NCBI RefSeq assembly: GCF_015209505.1
Contig: NZ_JADEYC010000012.1
Span: 62,001-126,000 of the forward strand
DNA length: 64,000 bases
Reading direction: 5' to 3'
Source of the DNA: Saccharopolyspora montiporae
GTDB lineage: Bacteria > Actinomycetota > Actinomycetes > Mycobacteriales > Pseudonocardiaceae
Below the pieces are notes generated by a model. The model searched no databases. It was not told the origin of the DNA and worked only from the letters and a program-made list of their open reading frames with translations. The position numbers were made by a program, and so were the translations under genes. This document shows, piece by piece, positions 36,920 through 47,726 of this stretch. Position 1 is the stretch's first letter; each line of letters opens with the position of its first letter.

Positions 36920-37462
36920 TCAGCTCGGGTCGAGCAGGCCTTCCGGCGGGTCCACCACCAGGTGCCCGCCCGGCACGTCGACCTCGGGCACGATCTCACC
37001 GACGAACGGGACGAGGACCTCGCGCTGCTCACCGGCGTCCACCGCCAGCAGCTCACCGGCCGGTGTGTGCACCACGTCGCGCACCACACCAACCTGCTCG
37101 CCGGTGGTGGTCAGCACGCGCAGCCCCTCCAGGTCCCGGTCGTGGAACTCGTCCGGATCCTCGATCGGTTCGAGCACGTCCGCGCTGACGGTGAGCACCG
37201 CACCCCGCACGTCCTCGGCCGCGTCGCGCCCGTCGACCTCCTCCGCGCGCAGCAGCAGCCGCCCGGCGTGCGGCCGGGCGGCTGCCACGGTGATCCGGCG
37301 CGCACCGGGCGTACCGGTGCGCCACTGCAGGTCCAGCACCGAGCCGGGCGCGAAGCGGAGCTCGGGGCTGTCGGTGAGCACCTCCACCACGAGCTCCCCG
37401 CGGATGCCGTGCGGCTTGACCACGCGGCCGACGGCGAGGGCACCGGAATCCTGCTCGGACAT
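36920..37462 (-). CDS. rimM: 16S rRNA processing protein RimM
   Basis: A 180-residue 30S assembly factor that binds S19. The N-terminal domain contains [21 protein letters not shown], and the C-terminal PRC-barrel includes [21 protein letters not shown] and [14 protein letters not shown] use ATG 37462; TTG 37474 would overlap the khpA stop. The 106-bp gap to trmD carries short GGCTCGGG-type direct repeats (about 36874-36930). Confidence 0.95.
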   Translation of the reverse strand: MSEQDSGALAVGRVVKPHGIRGELVVEVLTDSPELRFAPGSVLDLQWRTGTPGARRITVAAARPHAGRLLLRAEEVDGRDAAEDVRGAVLTVSADVLEPIEDPDEFHDRDLEGLRVLTTTGEQVGVVRDVVHTPAGELLAVDAGEQREVLVPFVGEIVPEVDVPGGHLVVDPPEGLLDPS

Positions 37463-37470
37463 GTTCGCGC

Positions 37471-37710
37471 TCAACGGTCGGTGTCGACCACGTCCACGCG
37501 GATGCCGCGTCCCCCGATGCCGGACATCACGGTGCGCAGCGCAGTGGCGGTACGCCCGCTGCGGCCGATCACCTTGCCCAGGTCGTCCGGGTGGACGTGC
37601 ACCTCAAGGGTGCTTCCGCGCCTGGTCGTGACCGACTGCACCCGAACGTCGTCCGGGTTGTCGACGATCCCGCGCACCAGGTGTTCGAGCGCGTCAGCCG
37701 CGACTGTCAC
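37471..37710 (-). CDS. khpA: KH-domain RNA-binding protein KhpA
   Basis: A 79-residue single KH domain protein, YlqC/KhpA type, that binds RNA and in other Gram-positives partners KhpB. The GxxG loop is visible as [13 protein letters not shown]. Length and location between rpsP and rimM match the family. GTG 37710 overlaps the rpsP stop (GTGA) and its own stop lies 8 nt before the rimM ATG, indicating one transcript. Confidence 0.95.
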   Translation of the reverse strand: MTVAADALEHLVRGIVDNPDDVRVQSVTTRRGSTLEVHVHPDDLGKVIGRSGRTATALRTVMSGIGGRGIRVDVVDTDR

Positions 37711-38147
37711 GCCTGGCCTTCCTCGGCGGGCTGCTCCTCAGCCTTGTCCTCGGCCTTCTTGCCACCCTTCTTCTTCTGGGTGGTGGCCTGCGGCGAAGGC
37801 TCGTCGCCCGCGGCGGCGAGGGCTTCCTCGAACAGCTCCTGCTTGGTCTTCTTGGCCTCGGGCTGCTTGAGCGAGCCCTGGTCACCCGGCAGGTTGTGGA
37901 ACTTCTGCCAGTCACCGGTCGCCCGCAGGATGCCCTGCACCGGCTCGGTCGGCTGCGCGCCGACTCCCAGCCAGTACTGGGCCCGCTCGGAGTCGACCTC
38001 GATGCGGCTCGGGGTCTCCTTGGGGTGGTACTGCCCGATCGTCTCGATCGCCCGGCCGTTGCGGCGAGTGCGGGCGTCGGCGACGACGATGCGGTAGTGC
38101 GGCTCGCGGATCTTACCGATCCGCGCCAGCTTGATCTTCACAGCCAC
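37707..38147 (-). CDS. rpsP: 30S ribosomal protein S16
   Basis: A 146-residue S16: the core ([20 protein letters not shown], then [17 protein letters not shown] and [13 protein letters not shown]) fills the first 80 residues. The C-terminal extension of about 60 residues is Lys/Glu/Ala-rich, as in other actinobacteria. GTG 38147. It opens the rpsP-khpA-rimM-trmD run; its promoter should be in 38148-38357, where I see no clear motif. Confidence 0.97.
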   Translation of the reverse strand: MAVKIKLARIGKIREPHYRIVVADARTRRNGRAIETIGQYHPKETPSRIEVDSERAQYWLGVGAQPTEPVQGILRATGDWQKFHNLPGDQGSLKQPEAKKTKQELFEEALAAAGDEPSPQATTQKKKGGKKAEDKAEEQPAEEGQA

Positions 38148-38357
38148 GGGTGCTGGTGCTCCTCAGACTCTCGTTAGTGCCTCGGCGAGCAGGCCAAGCC
38201 GCGTGGGGTGACGGATGGAATGCTCGTACGTCAAAACGCCCCGCACGGTGAGAGGGACCGCGCACGGCGAACAGCCACTCATTGTGCCAGACCCCGCAGG
38301 TCGCCACGTCCGCGACCTCCCCCATCGGCCCGCGCGAACCGCCGCCGCGCACACGAC

Positions 38358-39116
38358 TCAGCCCGGCAGCAGGCCCAGCGAGATCAGCAGCAATCCGAGG
38401 GCGGGCAGGAAGTTGTTCACCTGGTGGGCCACCACGCTGGCGGTGAGCCTGCCGGTCACCATGCGCGCCACACCGATCGGGATCGCCACCACGAGCAGCA
38501 GCGCGGTGCGTTCCGGCTCCAGGTGGCCGATGGCGAAGATCGCGGTGCTGAGCACGAACACGTTGAGCTGGCTCCAACGCATCCGTTCCATCGCACCCCA
38601 GAGCAGCCCGCGGTACACCAGCTCCTCGCACACCGGCGCCACCAGCCAGATGTGCAGGAAGATCAGCACGGCCAGCGCCGGGGGTAACCGCACACCGGCC
38701 AGCAGACCGCTCACCGCGGAACCGGCGTCGCCCGGCTCCATCCAGCGCATCCACAGCGTGGTGGCCAGCATGGTGGACACGAGCCCGACCCCGCCGATGG
38801 CCAGCCCGGTGCGCACGTCCTGCCAATGCCAGCGCAGTCCGAAATCGACACGCGGCCCGTTGCCGCGGACCAGGGTCACCAGCACCGCCGCACCGCCGGC
38901 GACCAGGGTGGGCAGCACCAGCGTGACCACCAGCGACAGCGCGCCGGGGCTGCCGAAACCCGCGGCCAGCAGCACCGATACCAGCAGGAACAGCGCCTGC
39001 ACCAGGAGGAACGCCCCCAGACCCCACCGGTGCGTGCGCCGGTGGGGCGGCGGGGATAGCAGCGCATGCGCGCCGGAGACGTTCCCGGCTGGTTCCGGCG
39101 GGTGTGCTGCGTTCAC
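38358..39116 (-). CDS. CPBP family intramembrane metalloprotease (1)
   Basis: A 252-residue membrane protein with about eight hydrophobic segments and all three Abi/CPBP (Rce1-like) motifs: EExxxR in CEELVYRGLLWG, FxxxH in FAIGHLEP, and HxxxN in HQVNNFLP. The family includes CAAX prenyl proteases and bacteriocin self-immunity proteins; the substrate here is unknown. Start GTG 39116. It is tandem with a second CPBP gene 160 bp upstream. Confidence 0.9.
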   Translation of the reverse strand: MNAAHPPEPAGNVSGAHALLSPPPHRRTHRWGLGAFLLVQALFLLVSVLLAAGFGSPGALSLVVTLVLPTLVAGGAAVLVTLVRGNGPRVDFGLRWHWQDVRTGLAIGGVGLVSTMLATTLWMRWMEPGDAGSAVSGLLAGVRLPPALAVLIFLHIWLVAPVCEELVYRGLLWGAMERMRWSQLNVFVLSTAIFAIGHLEPERTALLLVVAIPIGVARMVTGRLTASVVAHQVNNFLPALGLLLISLGLLPG

Positions 39117-39275
39117 GAGCGCCTCCGCGTGCCCGGGCGGCCGGACCGGATCCGGCGTTGCGTGACCCGCCGAAGTTCGGTCAGCGCGCGACGATCAGCA
39201 CCGGCGGGTGCGCAAGACTACCCCGGTCGGCGAGCCCGGAACCCCAAAGTCCGCCTGGCCGAGCGACCTGCCGAG

Positions 39276-40115
39276 TCACCCGGCGACGGCGAACAGCAGC
39301 AGCGCGGGCAGGAAGTTGTTCGTGGCGTGCGCGATCATGCTCGCGGCGACGCGACCGGTGATCATCCTGGCCATGCCCATCGCGATACCGCCCAGGAACA
39401 GCACCGGCAGCCGCCAGTCCTCCTGGTGGATCAGCGCGAAGACCAACGCGGTCAGCACCAGGATCGTCCAGCGCGGGATGCGGTAGTGCTCCAGCGCACC
39501 CCACAGCGCCCCGCGCATCAGCAACTCCTCGGTCAGCGGCGCCCCGAGGAAGGCGAACAGCGCGAACAGGAACAGCCAGACGGTGCGTTCGCCGTCCATG
39601 AGCCGGGTCAGCTCCGACTCGGGGAGCGGACCGGACACCGCGATGATGATCAGCGAGAGCGTCCAGGACCCCAGCAGCGCGAGCCCACCGCAAGCGAGCC
39701 CGACCTTCCAGTCACGCAGCGTGGGCCGGATACCGAAGTCCGAGCGCAGCCCGCGCCCCCGCCACCAGGAGAAGACCGCGGGAACCAGACCGAGCACAAC
39801 GTTCGGCGCGAAGGCGATCAGCAGCAGCGGACCGGTTTGCGGCGGCGCGGCGGGGTCGAATCCCTGGCCGCGCTCCGGGCTCACGGCGCTGAGGATGAGC
39901 CCGACGAGGTAGTAGCCGCCGTAGCCGAGGAAGAACGCGGCAAACCCCCAGGCCAGCGAGCCGCGGCGCGCCGCCTCCAACTGGCCCTCCCAGAACCGCG
40001 GATGCAGTTCACGCCCTTCGGCATCGGCCACCGGACGGGTCGGCCGGCTGTGCTGCGCGGGCACCGAGCGGTCCGCGGGCCGCTCGTCCGAACCGGCCCC
40101 CTCCGTTTCGTCCAC
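39276..40115 (-). CDS. CPBP family intramembrane metalloprotease (2)
   Basis: A 279-residue paralogue of the neighbouring gene. It carries EELLMR in TEELLMRGALWG, FALIH and HATNNFLP, again all catalytic motifs. It has a soluble N-terminal region of about 60 residues before the first membrane segment, absent in the first copy. GTG 40115 is chosen for its AGAGGAG site; the longer frame would run into the amidohydrolase gene. The pair seems to have arisen by duplication. Confidence 0.9.
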   Translation of the reverse strand: MDETEGAGSDERPADRSVPAQHSRPTRPVADAEGRELHPRFWEGQLEAARRGSLAWGFAAFFLGYGGYYLVGLILSAVSPERGQGFDPAAPPQTGPLLLIAFAPNVVLGLVPAVFSWWRGRGLRSDFGIRPTLRDWKVGLACGGLALLGSWTLSLIIIAVSGPLPESELTRLMDGERTVWLFLFALFAFLGAPLTEELLMRGALWGALEHYRIPRWTILVLTALVFALIHQEDWRLPVLFLGGIAMGMARMITGRVAASMIAHATNNFLPALLLFAVAG

Positions 40116-40168
40116 GCTGCTCCTCTCGACCCGCCCAGCGTAGGCGGAACGGACGAGGCTCGCGGTGA

Positions 40169-41242
40169 TCAGGCCACCACGCGACCGCGCAGCAGGATCC
40201 GTTCCGGGTGGCGCAGCGCGCCGAGGTCGCGGCGGGGGTCGGCCGTGCAGCACACCAGGTCGGCGGAAGCTCCGTGCGCCAGCCCGTCGCCGACGAGCCA
40301 TTCGCGGGCGTTCCAGCTTCCTGCGCCGATCGCGGCGTGCGCCGACATGCCCACCCGCTGCAGGGCGGCGATCTCGTCGACCAGCCTGCCGTGCGCGATA
40401 CCGCCGCCCGCGTCGGTTCCGGCGTAGACCGGCACGCCCGCCTCGACGGCCTCGGCGACGGTCCGGTCGCCGCGCTCGTACAGCGCGGTCATGTGCGCCG
40501 CGTAATCCGGGTACTTCGACGCCTCCGCGGCGAACCCGGGGAAGTTCTCGATGTTGATGAGCGTGGGCACGAGCGCCGTGCCCTGCGCCGCCATCGTCCG
40601 CACGGTCCCGTCGGTCAGGCCGGTGCCGTGCTCGATGCAGTCGATGCCCGCGGCCAGCAGGTCCGGCAGCGCCTCCTCACCGAACACGTGCGCGGTGACC
40701 CGCGCGCCCTTCTCGTGCGCGGTGGAGATCGCCTCGGCGAGCACGTCCCGGCTCCACAGCGGGGCCAGATCGCCGGTGGAGCGGTCGATCCAGTCCCCGA
40801 CGAGCTTGACCCAGCCGTCGCCGTAGTCGGCCTGCTCGGCGACCGCTCCCGGCAGCAGCTCCTCGTGCTCCAGCTCATCGGACAGGTATCGGATGTAGCG
40901 CTTCGGCCGACCCAGGTGCCGCCCGGCGCGCAGGATCCGCGGCAGGTCGTCGCGCTCCTGCAACGGGCGGGTGTCGATCGGCGCGCCGCAGTCGCGGATC
41001 AGCAGAGTTCCCGCGTCCCGGTCGGTTTCGGCCTGCACCGCGGCTTCGGCCAGGTCCACCGGCCCCTGCGGGCCGATGCCGACGTGGCAGTGCGCGTCCA
41101 CCAGACCGGGCAGCAGGTAGCCGCCGTCGAACACGGTCTCCGCGTCCGGGACCGGCTCGTGGCTGATCCGGCCGTCGCTGATCCAGAGGTCGCGCTGCTC
41201 GTCCGCGGGCAGCACGACCCCGCGCAGGTGCAGCGCGGTCAC
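40169..41242 (-). CDS. amidohydrolase family protein
   Basis: A 357-residue TIM-barrel metallohydrolase. The HxH motif is in GLVDAHCHVGIG (about residue 52), followed by metal-binding His in VTAHVFGEEAL and CIEHGTGLTDG, and the conserved Asp in YAGTDAGGGIAHG. It resembles imidazolonepropionase-like enzymes, and a homologue lies next to ffh in mycobacteria. The substrate is unknown. GTG 41242 overlaps the ffh stop (GTGA), so it is translationally coupled. Confidence 0.9.
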   Translation of the reverse strand: MTALHLRGVVLPADEQRDLWISDGRISHEPVPDAETVFDGGYLLPGLVDAHCHVGIGPQGPVDLAEAAVQAETDRDAGTLLIRDCGAPIDTRPLQERDDLPRILRAGRHLGRPKRYIRYLSDELEHEELLPGAVAEQADYGDGWVKLVGDWIDRSTGDLAPLWSRDVLAEAISTAHEKGARVTAHVFGEEALPDLLAAGIDCIEHGTGLTDGTVRTMAAQGTALVPTLINIENFPGFAAEASKYPDYAAHMTALYERGDRTVAEAVEAGVPVYAGTDAGGGIAHGRLVDEIAALQRVGMSAHAAIGAGSWNAREWLVGDGLAHGASADLVCCTADPRRDLGALRHPERILLRGRVVA

Positions 41243-42798
41243 TTCTTCTTGTTCTTACCGAAGTTGAGCTTGGAGGGGTCGAAACCGGGAGGCAGCTCGT
41301 TCATGCCGCCGTCGAGCTTGGACAGGTCGGGGCCGCCGCCCGCGCCGGGCATCCCGCCGGGGGGCAGTCCCGGCATCCCGCCGGGCATGCCCTTCATGCC
41401 CTTGGCCGGGGTCGGGCCGCCCTTGCCCTTCTTGCCCTTCTTCCCCTTCTTGCCCTTCTTCGACTTGGTGCCGCCGCCACCGCCGCCGAAGCCGCCGAAC
41501 TGCCCGGCCATCTGCTGCATCATCTTGCGCGCTTCGAAAAACCGGTTGACCAGGTCGTTGATATCGCTGATCTGCACGCCGGAACCGCGCGCGATGCGCT
41601 GCCTGCGCGAGGCGTTGATGATCTTCGGGTCCGCCCGCTCGGCGGGGGTCATCCCGCGGATGATCGCCTGCACCCGGTCGAGATGTCCCTCGTCGAAGTT
41701 GGCCAGCTGGTCCTTCATCTGCCCCGCGCCCGGCAGCATGCCCAGCAGGTTCTGCAGCGGCCCCATCTTGCGGACCGCCTGCATCTGCTCCAGGAAGTCC
41801 TCCAGGGTCAGCTGCCCGCTGCCCAGCTTCTCCGCCGCCTGCTCGGCCTGCTCGGCGTCGAACGCCTGCTCGGCCTGCTCGATGAGCGTGAGCATGTCGC
41901 CCATGCCCAGGATCCGGTTGGCCATCCGGTCCGGGTGGAAGACGTCGAAGTCCTCCAGCTTCTCCCCGCTGGAGGCGAACAGGATCGGCTGGCCGGTGAC
42001 CTCGCGCACCGACAGCGCGGCACCACCGCGGGCGTCGCCGTCGAGCTTGGTGAGCACCACGCCGGAGAAGCCCACACCGTCGCGGAACGCCTCGGCGGTG
42101 TTGACCGCGTCCTGCCCGACCATCGCGTCGAGCACGAACAGCACCTCGTTGGGCTCGACCGCGTCCCGGATGTCGGCGGCCTGCTTCATCATCTCCTCGT
42201 CGACACCGAGGCGGCCCGCGGTGTCGACGATGAGGATGTCGTGCTGGGTGCGCTGGGCCTCGTCGATACTCCTGCGCGCGACCTCGACCGGGTCTCCGAC
42301 GCCGTTGCCCGGTTCGGGCGCGTACACCGACACGCCGGCCCGCTCGCCGACCACCTGCAGCTGGTTGACCGCGTTCGGCCGCTGCAGGTCGCAGGCCACC
42401 AGCTGCGGGGTGTGCCCCTGCTCGGCGAACCAGCGCGCCAGCTTGCCCGCCAGGGTGGTCTTACCGGAGCCCTGCAGACCCGCCAGCATGATGATCGTCG
42501 GGGGGTTCTTGGCGTGTTCCAGCCGCCGGGTCTCCCCGCCGAGGACGCCCACCAGCTCCTCGTTGACGATCTTCACGACCTGCTGCGCCGGGTTCAGCGC
42601 CTGCGAGACCTCGGCTCCCTTGGCCCGCTCCTTGACACCCTTGATGAAGCTGCGCACCACCGGAAGCGCGACGTCTGCTTCGAGCAGGGCGATGCGGATC
42701 TCCCGCGCGGTGGCGTCGATGTCGGCATCGGAGAGCCGACCCTTGCCGCGCAGGTTCGTCAGGACCGAAGTGAGCCGGTCGGAAAGAGTGTCGAACAC
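41239..42798 (-). CDS. ffh: signal recognition particle protein Ffh
   Basis: The 519-residue SRP54 GTPase that binds 4.5S RNA and signal sequences and delivers ribosomes to FtsY. The N domain is followed by the G domain with GLQGSGKTTLAGKLA, DTAGRLGVDEEMM and TKLDGDARGG. The Met-rich M domain (about 320-430) includes RIARGSGVQISDINDLVNRF. The C-terminus has a GKKGKKGKK basic stretch and a Gly/Pro/Met-rich tail. Its partner gene ftsY lies 7 kb away. Start GTG 42798. Confidence 0.97.
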   Translation of the reverse strand: MFDTLSDRLTSVLTNLRGKGRLSDADIDATAREIRIALLEADVALPVVRSFIKGVKERAKGAEVSQALNPAQQVVKIVNEELVGVLGGETRRLEHAKNPPTIIMLAGLQGSGKTTLAGKLARWFAEQGHTPQLVACDLQRPNAVNQLQVVGERAGVSVYAPEPGNGVGDPVEVARRSIDEAQRTQHDILIVDTAGRLGVDEEMMKQAADIRDAVEPNEVLFVLDAMVGQDAVNTAEAFRDGVGFSGVVLTKLDGDARGGAALSVREVTGQPILFASSGEKLEDFDVFHPDRMANRILGMGDMLTLIEQAEQAFDAEQAEQAAEKLGSGQLTLEDFLEQMQAVRKMGPLQNLLGMLPGAGQMKDQLANFDEGHLDRVQAIIRGMTPAERADPKIINASRRQRIARGSGVQISDINDLVNRFFEARKMMQQMAGQFGGFGGGGGGTKSKKGKKGKKGKKGKGGPTPAKGMKGMPGGMPGLPPGGMPGAGGGPDLSKLDGGMNELPPGFDPSKLNFGKNKKK

Positions 42799-42871
42799 GG
42801 GATCACGGGCTCCAGAGTCGTGGATGAACCTGAGTACCTAGCCGAAGGGTAACCGGCCGGGGAAACCACCC

Positions 42872-42913
42872 GACGCCGGACGCGGGCGGGTCTGGCCCGT
42901 CCGGTCCGGCGTC
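42872..42913 (-). terminator. stem-loop after the DEAD-box helicase gene
   Basis: GACGCCGGA (42872-42880) pairs with TCCGGCGTC (42905-42913), with additional pairing inside. A short UUU follows on the minus strand. It lies 30 nt after the helicase stop and before ffh. Confidence 0.6.
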
Positions 42914-42942
42914 CTGCGGTTCCGCCCGGTCAGCTCCGAGGC

Positions 42943-44682
42943 TCAGCTGCGGGTGAAGTCCCCGCGGCGCTTGCCCGCACCACCCCGAGCGGGCTGCGGT
43001 GCGCGCTGCTGGCCCTTGCGCGGCTGGCGCGACTTGTCCCGGTTGCCGTCCCGGCCGCCGCCACCGGTGCGACGGGGGCGCCGCGCGATGACCTCGCCAT
43101 CGGCCCGGCTGATCCGCAGACCGCGCCCGGCCACCTGGGTGCCGCGCAGCTTGCCGAGCATGTCGTCCGGCAGGCCCGCGGGCAGCTCGATGAGCGTGTG
43201 CTCGTTGCGGATGTCGATGTGCCCGATGTGCTTGCTGGCCAGGCCGCCCTCGTTGGTCAGCGCGCCGACCAGCGCCCGCGGCGTGACGCGGTTCCGCCTG
43301 CCGACCTCGACCCGGTAGGTCTCGGTGTCCGCGGACCGCGGCTCGAAGTTCGACGCGGCGGGCTGGTCGATCTGCTCCGGCTCCAGCAGCAGCGGCCGGT
43401 CGCCCTGGGCCATGCTCGCCAGGGCCGCGGCGATCTGCTCGGCGGGAACGCCGTGCTCGCGCTCGTAGTTGCGCACCAGCTCCTGGAACACGTCCAGCCC
43501 GTCGGCGGCCAGCGTGCGGGTGATGGTCTCCGAGAACCGGGCCAGCCGCCGCTCGTTGACCGCCTCCACGGACGGCAGCTCCATCTGCTCGATGGTCTGC
43601 CGGGTGGCCTTCTCGATGGACCGCAGCAGGTTGCGCTCGCGCGGGGAGACGAACAGGATCGCCTGCCCGCTGCGCCCGGCGCGGCCGGTGCGGCCGACCC
43701 GGTGCACGTACGACTCGGTGTCGTGCGGGATGTCGTAGTTGAACACGTGCGAGATGCGCTCGACGTCCAGCCCGCGAGCGGCCACGTCGGTGGCCACCAG
43801 GATGTCGATGCGGCCGTCCCGGAGTTGGCCGATGGTGCGCTCGCGCTGCGGCTGGGCGATGTCGCCGTTGATCGCCTGCGCGCTGTGCCCGCGCGCCTGC
43901 AGCTTCTCCGCGAGTTCCTCGGTGAGCTGCTTGGTGCGCACGAACACGATCATCGCGTCGAACGGCTCGACTTCCAGGATCCTGGTCAGCGCTTCCAGCT
44001 TCTGCGTGCCGCGGACCGGGACGTAGCGCTGGGTGATGTTGGTCGCCGTGCTGGTCTTGGTCTTGACCGAGATCTCGGCGGGATCGTTGAGGTAGGACTG
44101 GCTGATCTTGCGGATGCCGGTGGGCATGGTCGCCGAGAACAGGGCGACCTGGCGGCCGGCGGGCACCGACTGCAGGATCTTCTCCACGTCCTCGATGAAG
44201 CCCATCCGCAGCATCTCATCGGCCTCGTCGAGCACGAGGTGCTTGAGCGCGGACAGGTCCAGCGACCCCTTCTCCAGGTGGTCGATCAGCCGGCCCGGGG
44301 TGCCGACCACGATCTGCGGACCGCGCCGCAGACCGGCCAGCTGCGGGCCGTAGCTCTGGCCGCCGTAGATGGGCAGCACGTTGAGCCCGGGCATGTTGGC
44401 CGAGTAGGTCTGGAACGCGTCCGAGACCTGGATGGCCAGTTCCCGGGTGGGGGCGAGCACCAGGGCCTGCGGCCGGTGCACGTCGACGTCGATACGGGAG
44501 AGCACCGGCAGCGCGAAGGCCGCGGTCTTGCCCGTGCCGGTCTGCGCCAGGCCCAGGACGTCCCGGCCCTCCAGAAGCAGCGGGATGGTCTGTTCCTGGA
44601 TGGGGGAAGGCGTCTCGTACCCGATCTCGGTCAGGGTCGAAAGGACGCGCGGATCGAGATCGAGTTCGTCGAATGTCGGCAT
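42943..44682 (-). CDS. DEAD-box ATP-dependent RNA helicase
   Basis: A 579-residue RNA helicase of the DeaD/CsdA type that unwinds RNA in ribosome assembly and at low temperature. Motifs in order: Q motif region ETPSPIQEQTIP, AQTGTGKT, PTRELA, TPGR, DEAD, SAT, then VATDVAARGLD and HRVGRTGRAGR. A C-terminal DbpA-type RNA-binding domain (YRVEVGRRNRVTPRALVGAL) and a basic Arg/Gly-rich tail follow. The 5' leader of about 225 nt up to the neighbouring gene may carry regulation, as in cold-shock helicases. Confidence 0.94.
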   Translation of the reverse strand: MPTFDELDLDPRVLSTLTEIGYETPSPIQEQTIPLLLEGRDVLGLAQTGTGKTAAFALPVLSRIDVDVHRPQALVLAPTRELAIQVSDAFQTYSANMPGLNVLPIYGGQSYGPQLAGLRRGPQIVVGTPGRLIDHLEKGSLDLSALKHLVLDEADEMLRMGFIEDVEKILQSVPAGRQVALFSATMPTGIRKISQSYLNDPAEISVKTKTSTATNITQRYVPVRGTQKLEALTRILEVEPFDAMIVFVRTKQLTEELAEKLQARGHSAQAINGDIAQPQRERTIGQLRDGRIDILVATDVAARGLDVERISHVFNYDIPHDTESYVHRVGRTGRAGRSGQAILFVSPRERNLLRSIEKATRQTIEQMELPSVEAVNERRLARFSETITRTLAADGLDVFQELVRNYEREHGVPAEQIAAALASMAQGDRPLLLEPEQIDQPAASNFEPRSADTETYRVEVGRRNRVTPRALVGALTNEGGLASKHIGHIDIRNEHTLIELPAGLPDDMLGKLRGTQVAGRGLRISRADGEVIARRPRRTGGGGRDGNRDKSRQPRKGQQRAPQPARGGAGKRRGDFTRS

Positions 44683-44909
44683 GCTGGAAGCGGGTCTCCT
44701 CGCCAGGGGTCGTCAGGAGGCTGATGGGTCGCGGTCGCGGATCGTTGCCGCTCGTGGTCCGGGAGTCCGGCGGTTGGCCGGCTGCACTGCACCGGGAGCC
44801 GACCGCGTGCGTCGAACCGCGCTCACCTGGACCCACACCTGTCGCCAGTCACCCGCAGCTCGATACTTCAGCCCGGTGTCGCGGAGGCCCGCGGCACCGG
44901 GGCTCCAGC

Positions 44910-45542
44910 CTAGCGATCGCCGCCGCGGCCGTGCCCGCCACCCCGCCGAACGGGATGAAGCTCACCGTGCGCGGCCACCCGCACACCGCGTCCGGCCTGC
45001 GTGCGGGACAGCAGGTGCACCCGGTGCCAGCCGCGGAGTGGCCGCCCGTCCAGCAGCCTGCGGTGCATCCGCAGCGCCCGCCGCACGTGCCTGCGGAAGG
45101 AGCGCTCGCGGATCATCCGGCCGCGGGCGCGCTGGCCGGCCAGCGCCTCGTGCGGTTCGGCGTGCAGCCACACCAGCACCCGCTCGCGCCGGGTGGCGGC
45201 GCCGAACAGCGCCAGCAGCGCCCGGGTGCTGCGCCGGGTGGCCGGCTCGTGCGCCACGACGGGCGCACCCGAGACCGCGCAGCACCAGAGGATGCGCGCC
45301 CGGTGCGCGAAGTGCACCAGCGGCCGGTACCAGCGGTACGGCAGCCGACCCAGCGGGCCGTGGCGCAGCCGCGCCCGCACCTGGTCGGAATCCAGCACCG
45401 GCCAGCCCGCGGGCGCCCGCAGCCGGGCCAGGACCGTGCTCTTGCCCGCGCCGGGCATCCCGGCCAGCACGACGAGGGAGCGGCGACCGACGCGCAACTC
45501 CGGGGGTAAGCATGCCTCGACGGGCGCATCCGAAACGTCCAC
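44910..45542 (-). CDS. P-loop ATPase / kinase, zeta-like
   Basis: A 210-residue protein with Walker A VLAGMPGAGKSTVLARL near residue 25 and a following PVLDSDQVRARLR, as in small AAA-type kinases such as zeta toxin-like or gluconate kinase-like proteins. The C-terminal half is Arg/His-rich (about 40 basic residues) with no motif I recognise. Substrate unknown. Start GTG 45542, next to the inverted repeat GTAGCC-A-GGCTAC at 45546-45558 that could be its operator. Confidence 0.75.
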   Translation of the reverse strand: MDVSDAPVEACLPPELRVGRRSLVVLAGMPGAGKSTVLARLRAPAGWPVLDSDQVRARLRHGPLGRLPYRWYRPLVHFAHRARILWCCAVSGAPVVAHEPATRRSTRALLALFGAATRRERVLVWLHAEPHEALAGQRARGRMIRERSFRRHVRRALRMHRRLLDGRPLRGWHRVHLLSRTQAGRGVRVAAHGELHPVRRGGGHGRGGDR

Positions 45543-45610
45543 GACGTAGCCAGGCTACCCGGTTGTCGATCTTGGTCCTCGCCTGCGAGCGGCCCGACCG
45601 CCGCTATGCC

Positions 45611-45653
45611 GACGGGGTGGCCCGCCTCCCCCGCGCGGGCCACCCCGTCCTTT
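45611..45653 (+). terminator. 15-bp perfect stem-loop with plus-strand U tail
   Basis: GACGGGGTGGCCCGC (45611-45625) pairs fully with 45635-45649, followed by CUUU on the plus strand. No plus-strand gene ends here, so it either terminates an unannotated plus-strand RNA or blocks read-through towards the glnK-amt genes. Confidence 0.55.
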
Positions 45654-45901
45654 CCCCCAACAGCGCGCGTGCCGCCGGTGCTCCCCGCCCGACCCCCAGA
45701 ACGGGCGGGGCTCTCACCGCCTCCCCGCGATCACCGCGTCATGACAAGGAGTCTGCCGGTCCGAACGGCGCGCGGGCACCGTGAACCCCCTCGAATCCCG
45801 CTGCGTAGTGCTACGCAGATATCGCCGGGGGTGATCACTCGCCGCTGCCCGCGAGACGAAAGAGCCCGCCCCGGAGCGGGACGGGCGGGTGCGGACACGC
45901 A

Positions 45902-45931
45902 TCCGGGGGTGCGGCGAAGCGCACCCCCGGA
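45902..45931 (-). terminator. stem-loop after glnK
   Basis: TCCGGGGGTGCG (45902-45913) pairs perfectly with CGCACCCCCGGA (45920-45931), 15 nt after the glnK stop. No U-run directly follows, but a second stem with a U-rich tail lies at 45863-45887. Confidence 0.75.
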
Positions 45932-45946
45932 CACCGCGCTACGCGG

Positions 45947-47604
<1,658 letters not shown>

Positions 47605-47726
47605 ATTGCCTCCCCGTGCGGACCGAGTTGCGCCGCAGTCTGGGGAGTTCCTGTTTCCGGCGATCCGTCGTGCCGTTGCGAGTGCGTGAAAACCCCGCCG
47701 CTCCCGGTTACGACGGGATTTTCAGA

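Larger units (their letters stand above)
45543..45946. other. 404-bp spacer with several stem-loops
   Basis: No coding frame is supported. Stem-loops: 45611-45649 (15 bp), 45683-45710 (9 bp), 45863-45887 (7 bp, followed on the minus strand by CUCUUUC), and the glnK terminator at 45902-45931. The density of structure is unusual for the window and a small RNA is possible. Confidence 0.55.

Noticed and set aside
47605..47726. GlnR-type operator upstream of amt
   Set aside because: A GTAAC and a GGAAAC element occur on the minus strand, but not with the 6-nt spacing expected of a-site/b-site pairs, so I do not call a GlnR box.
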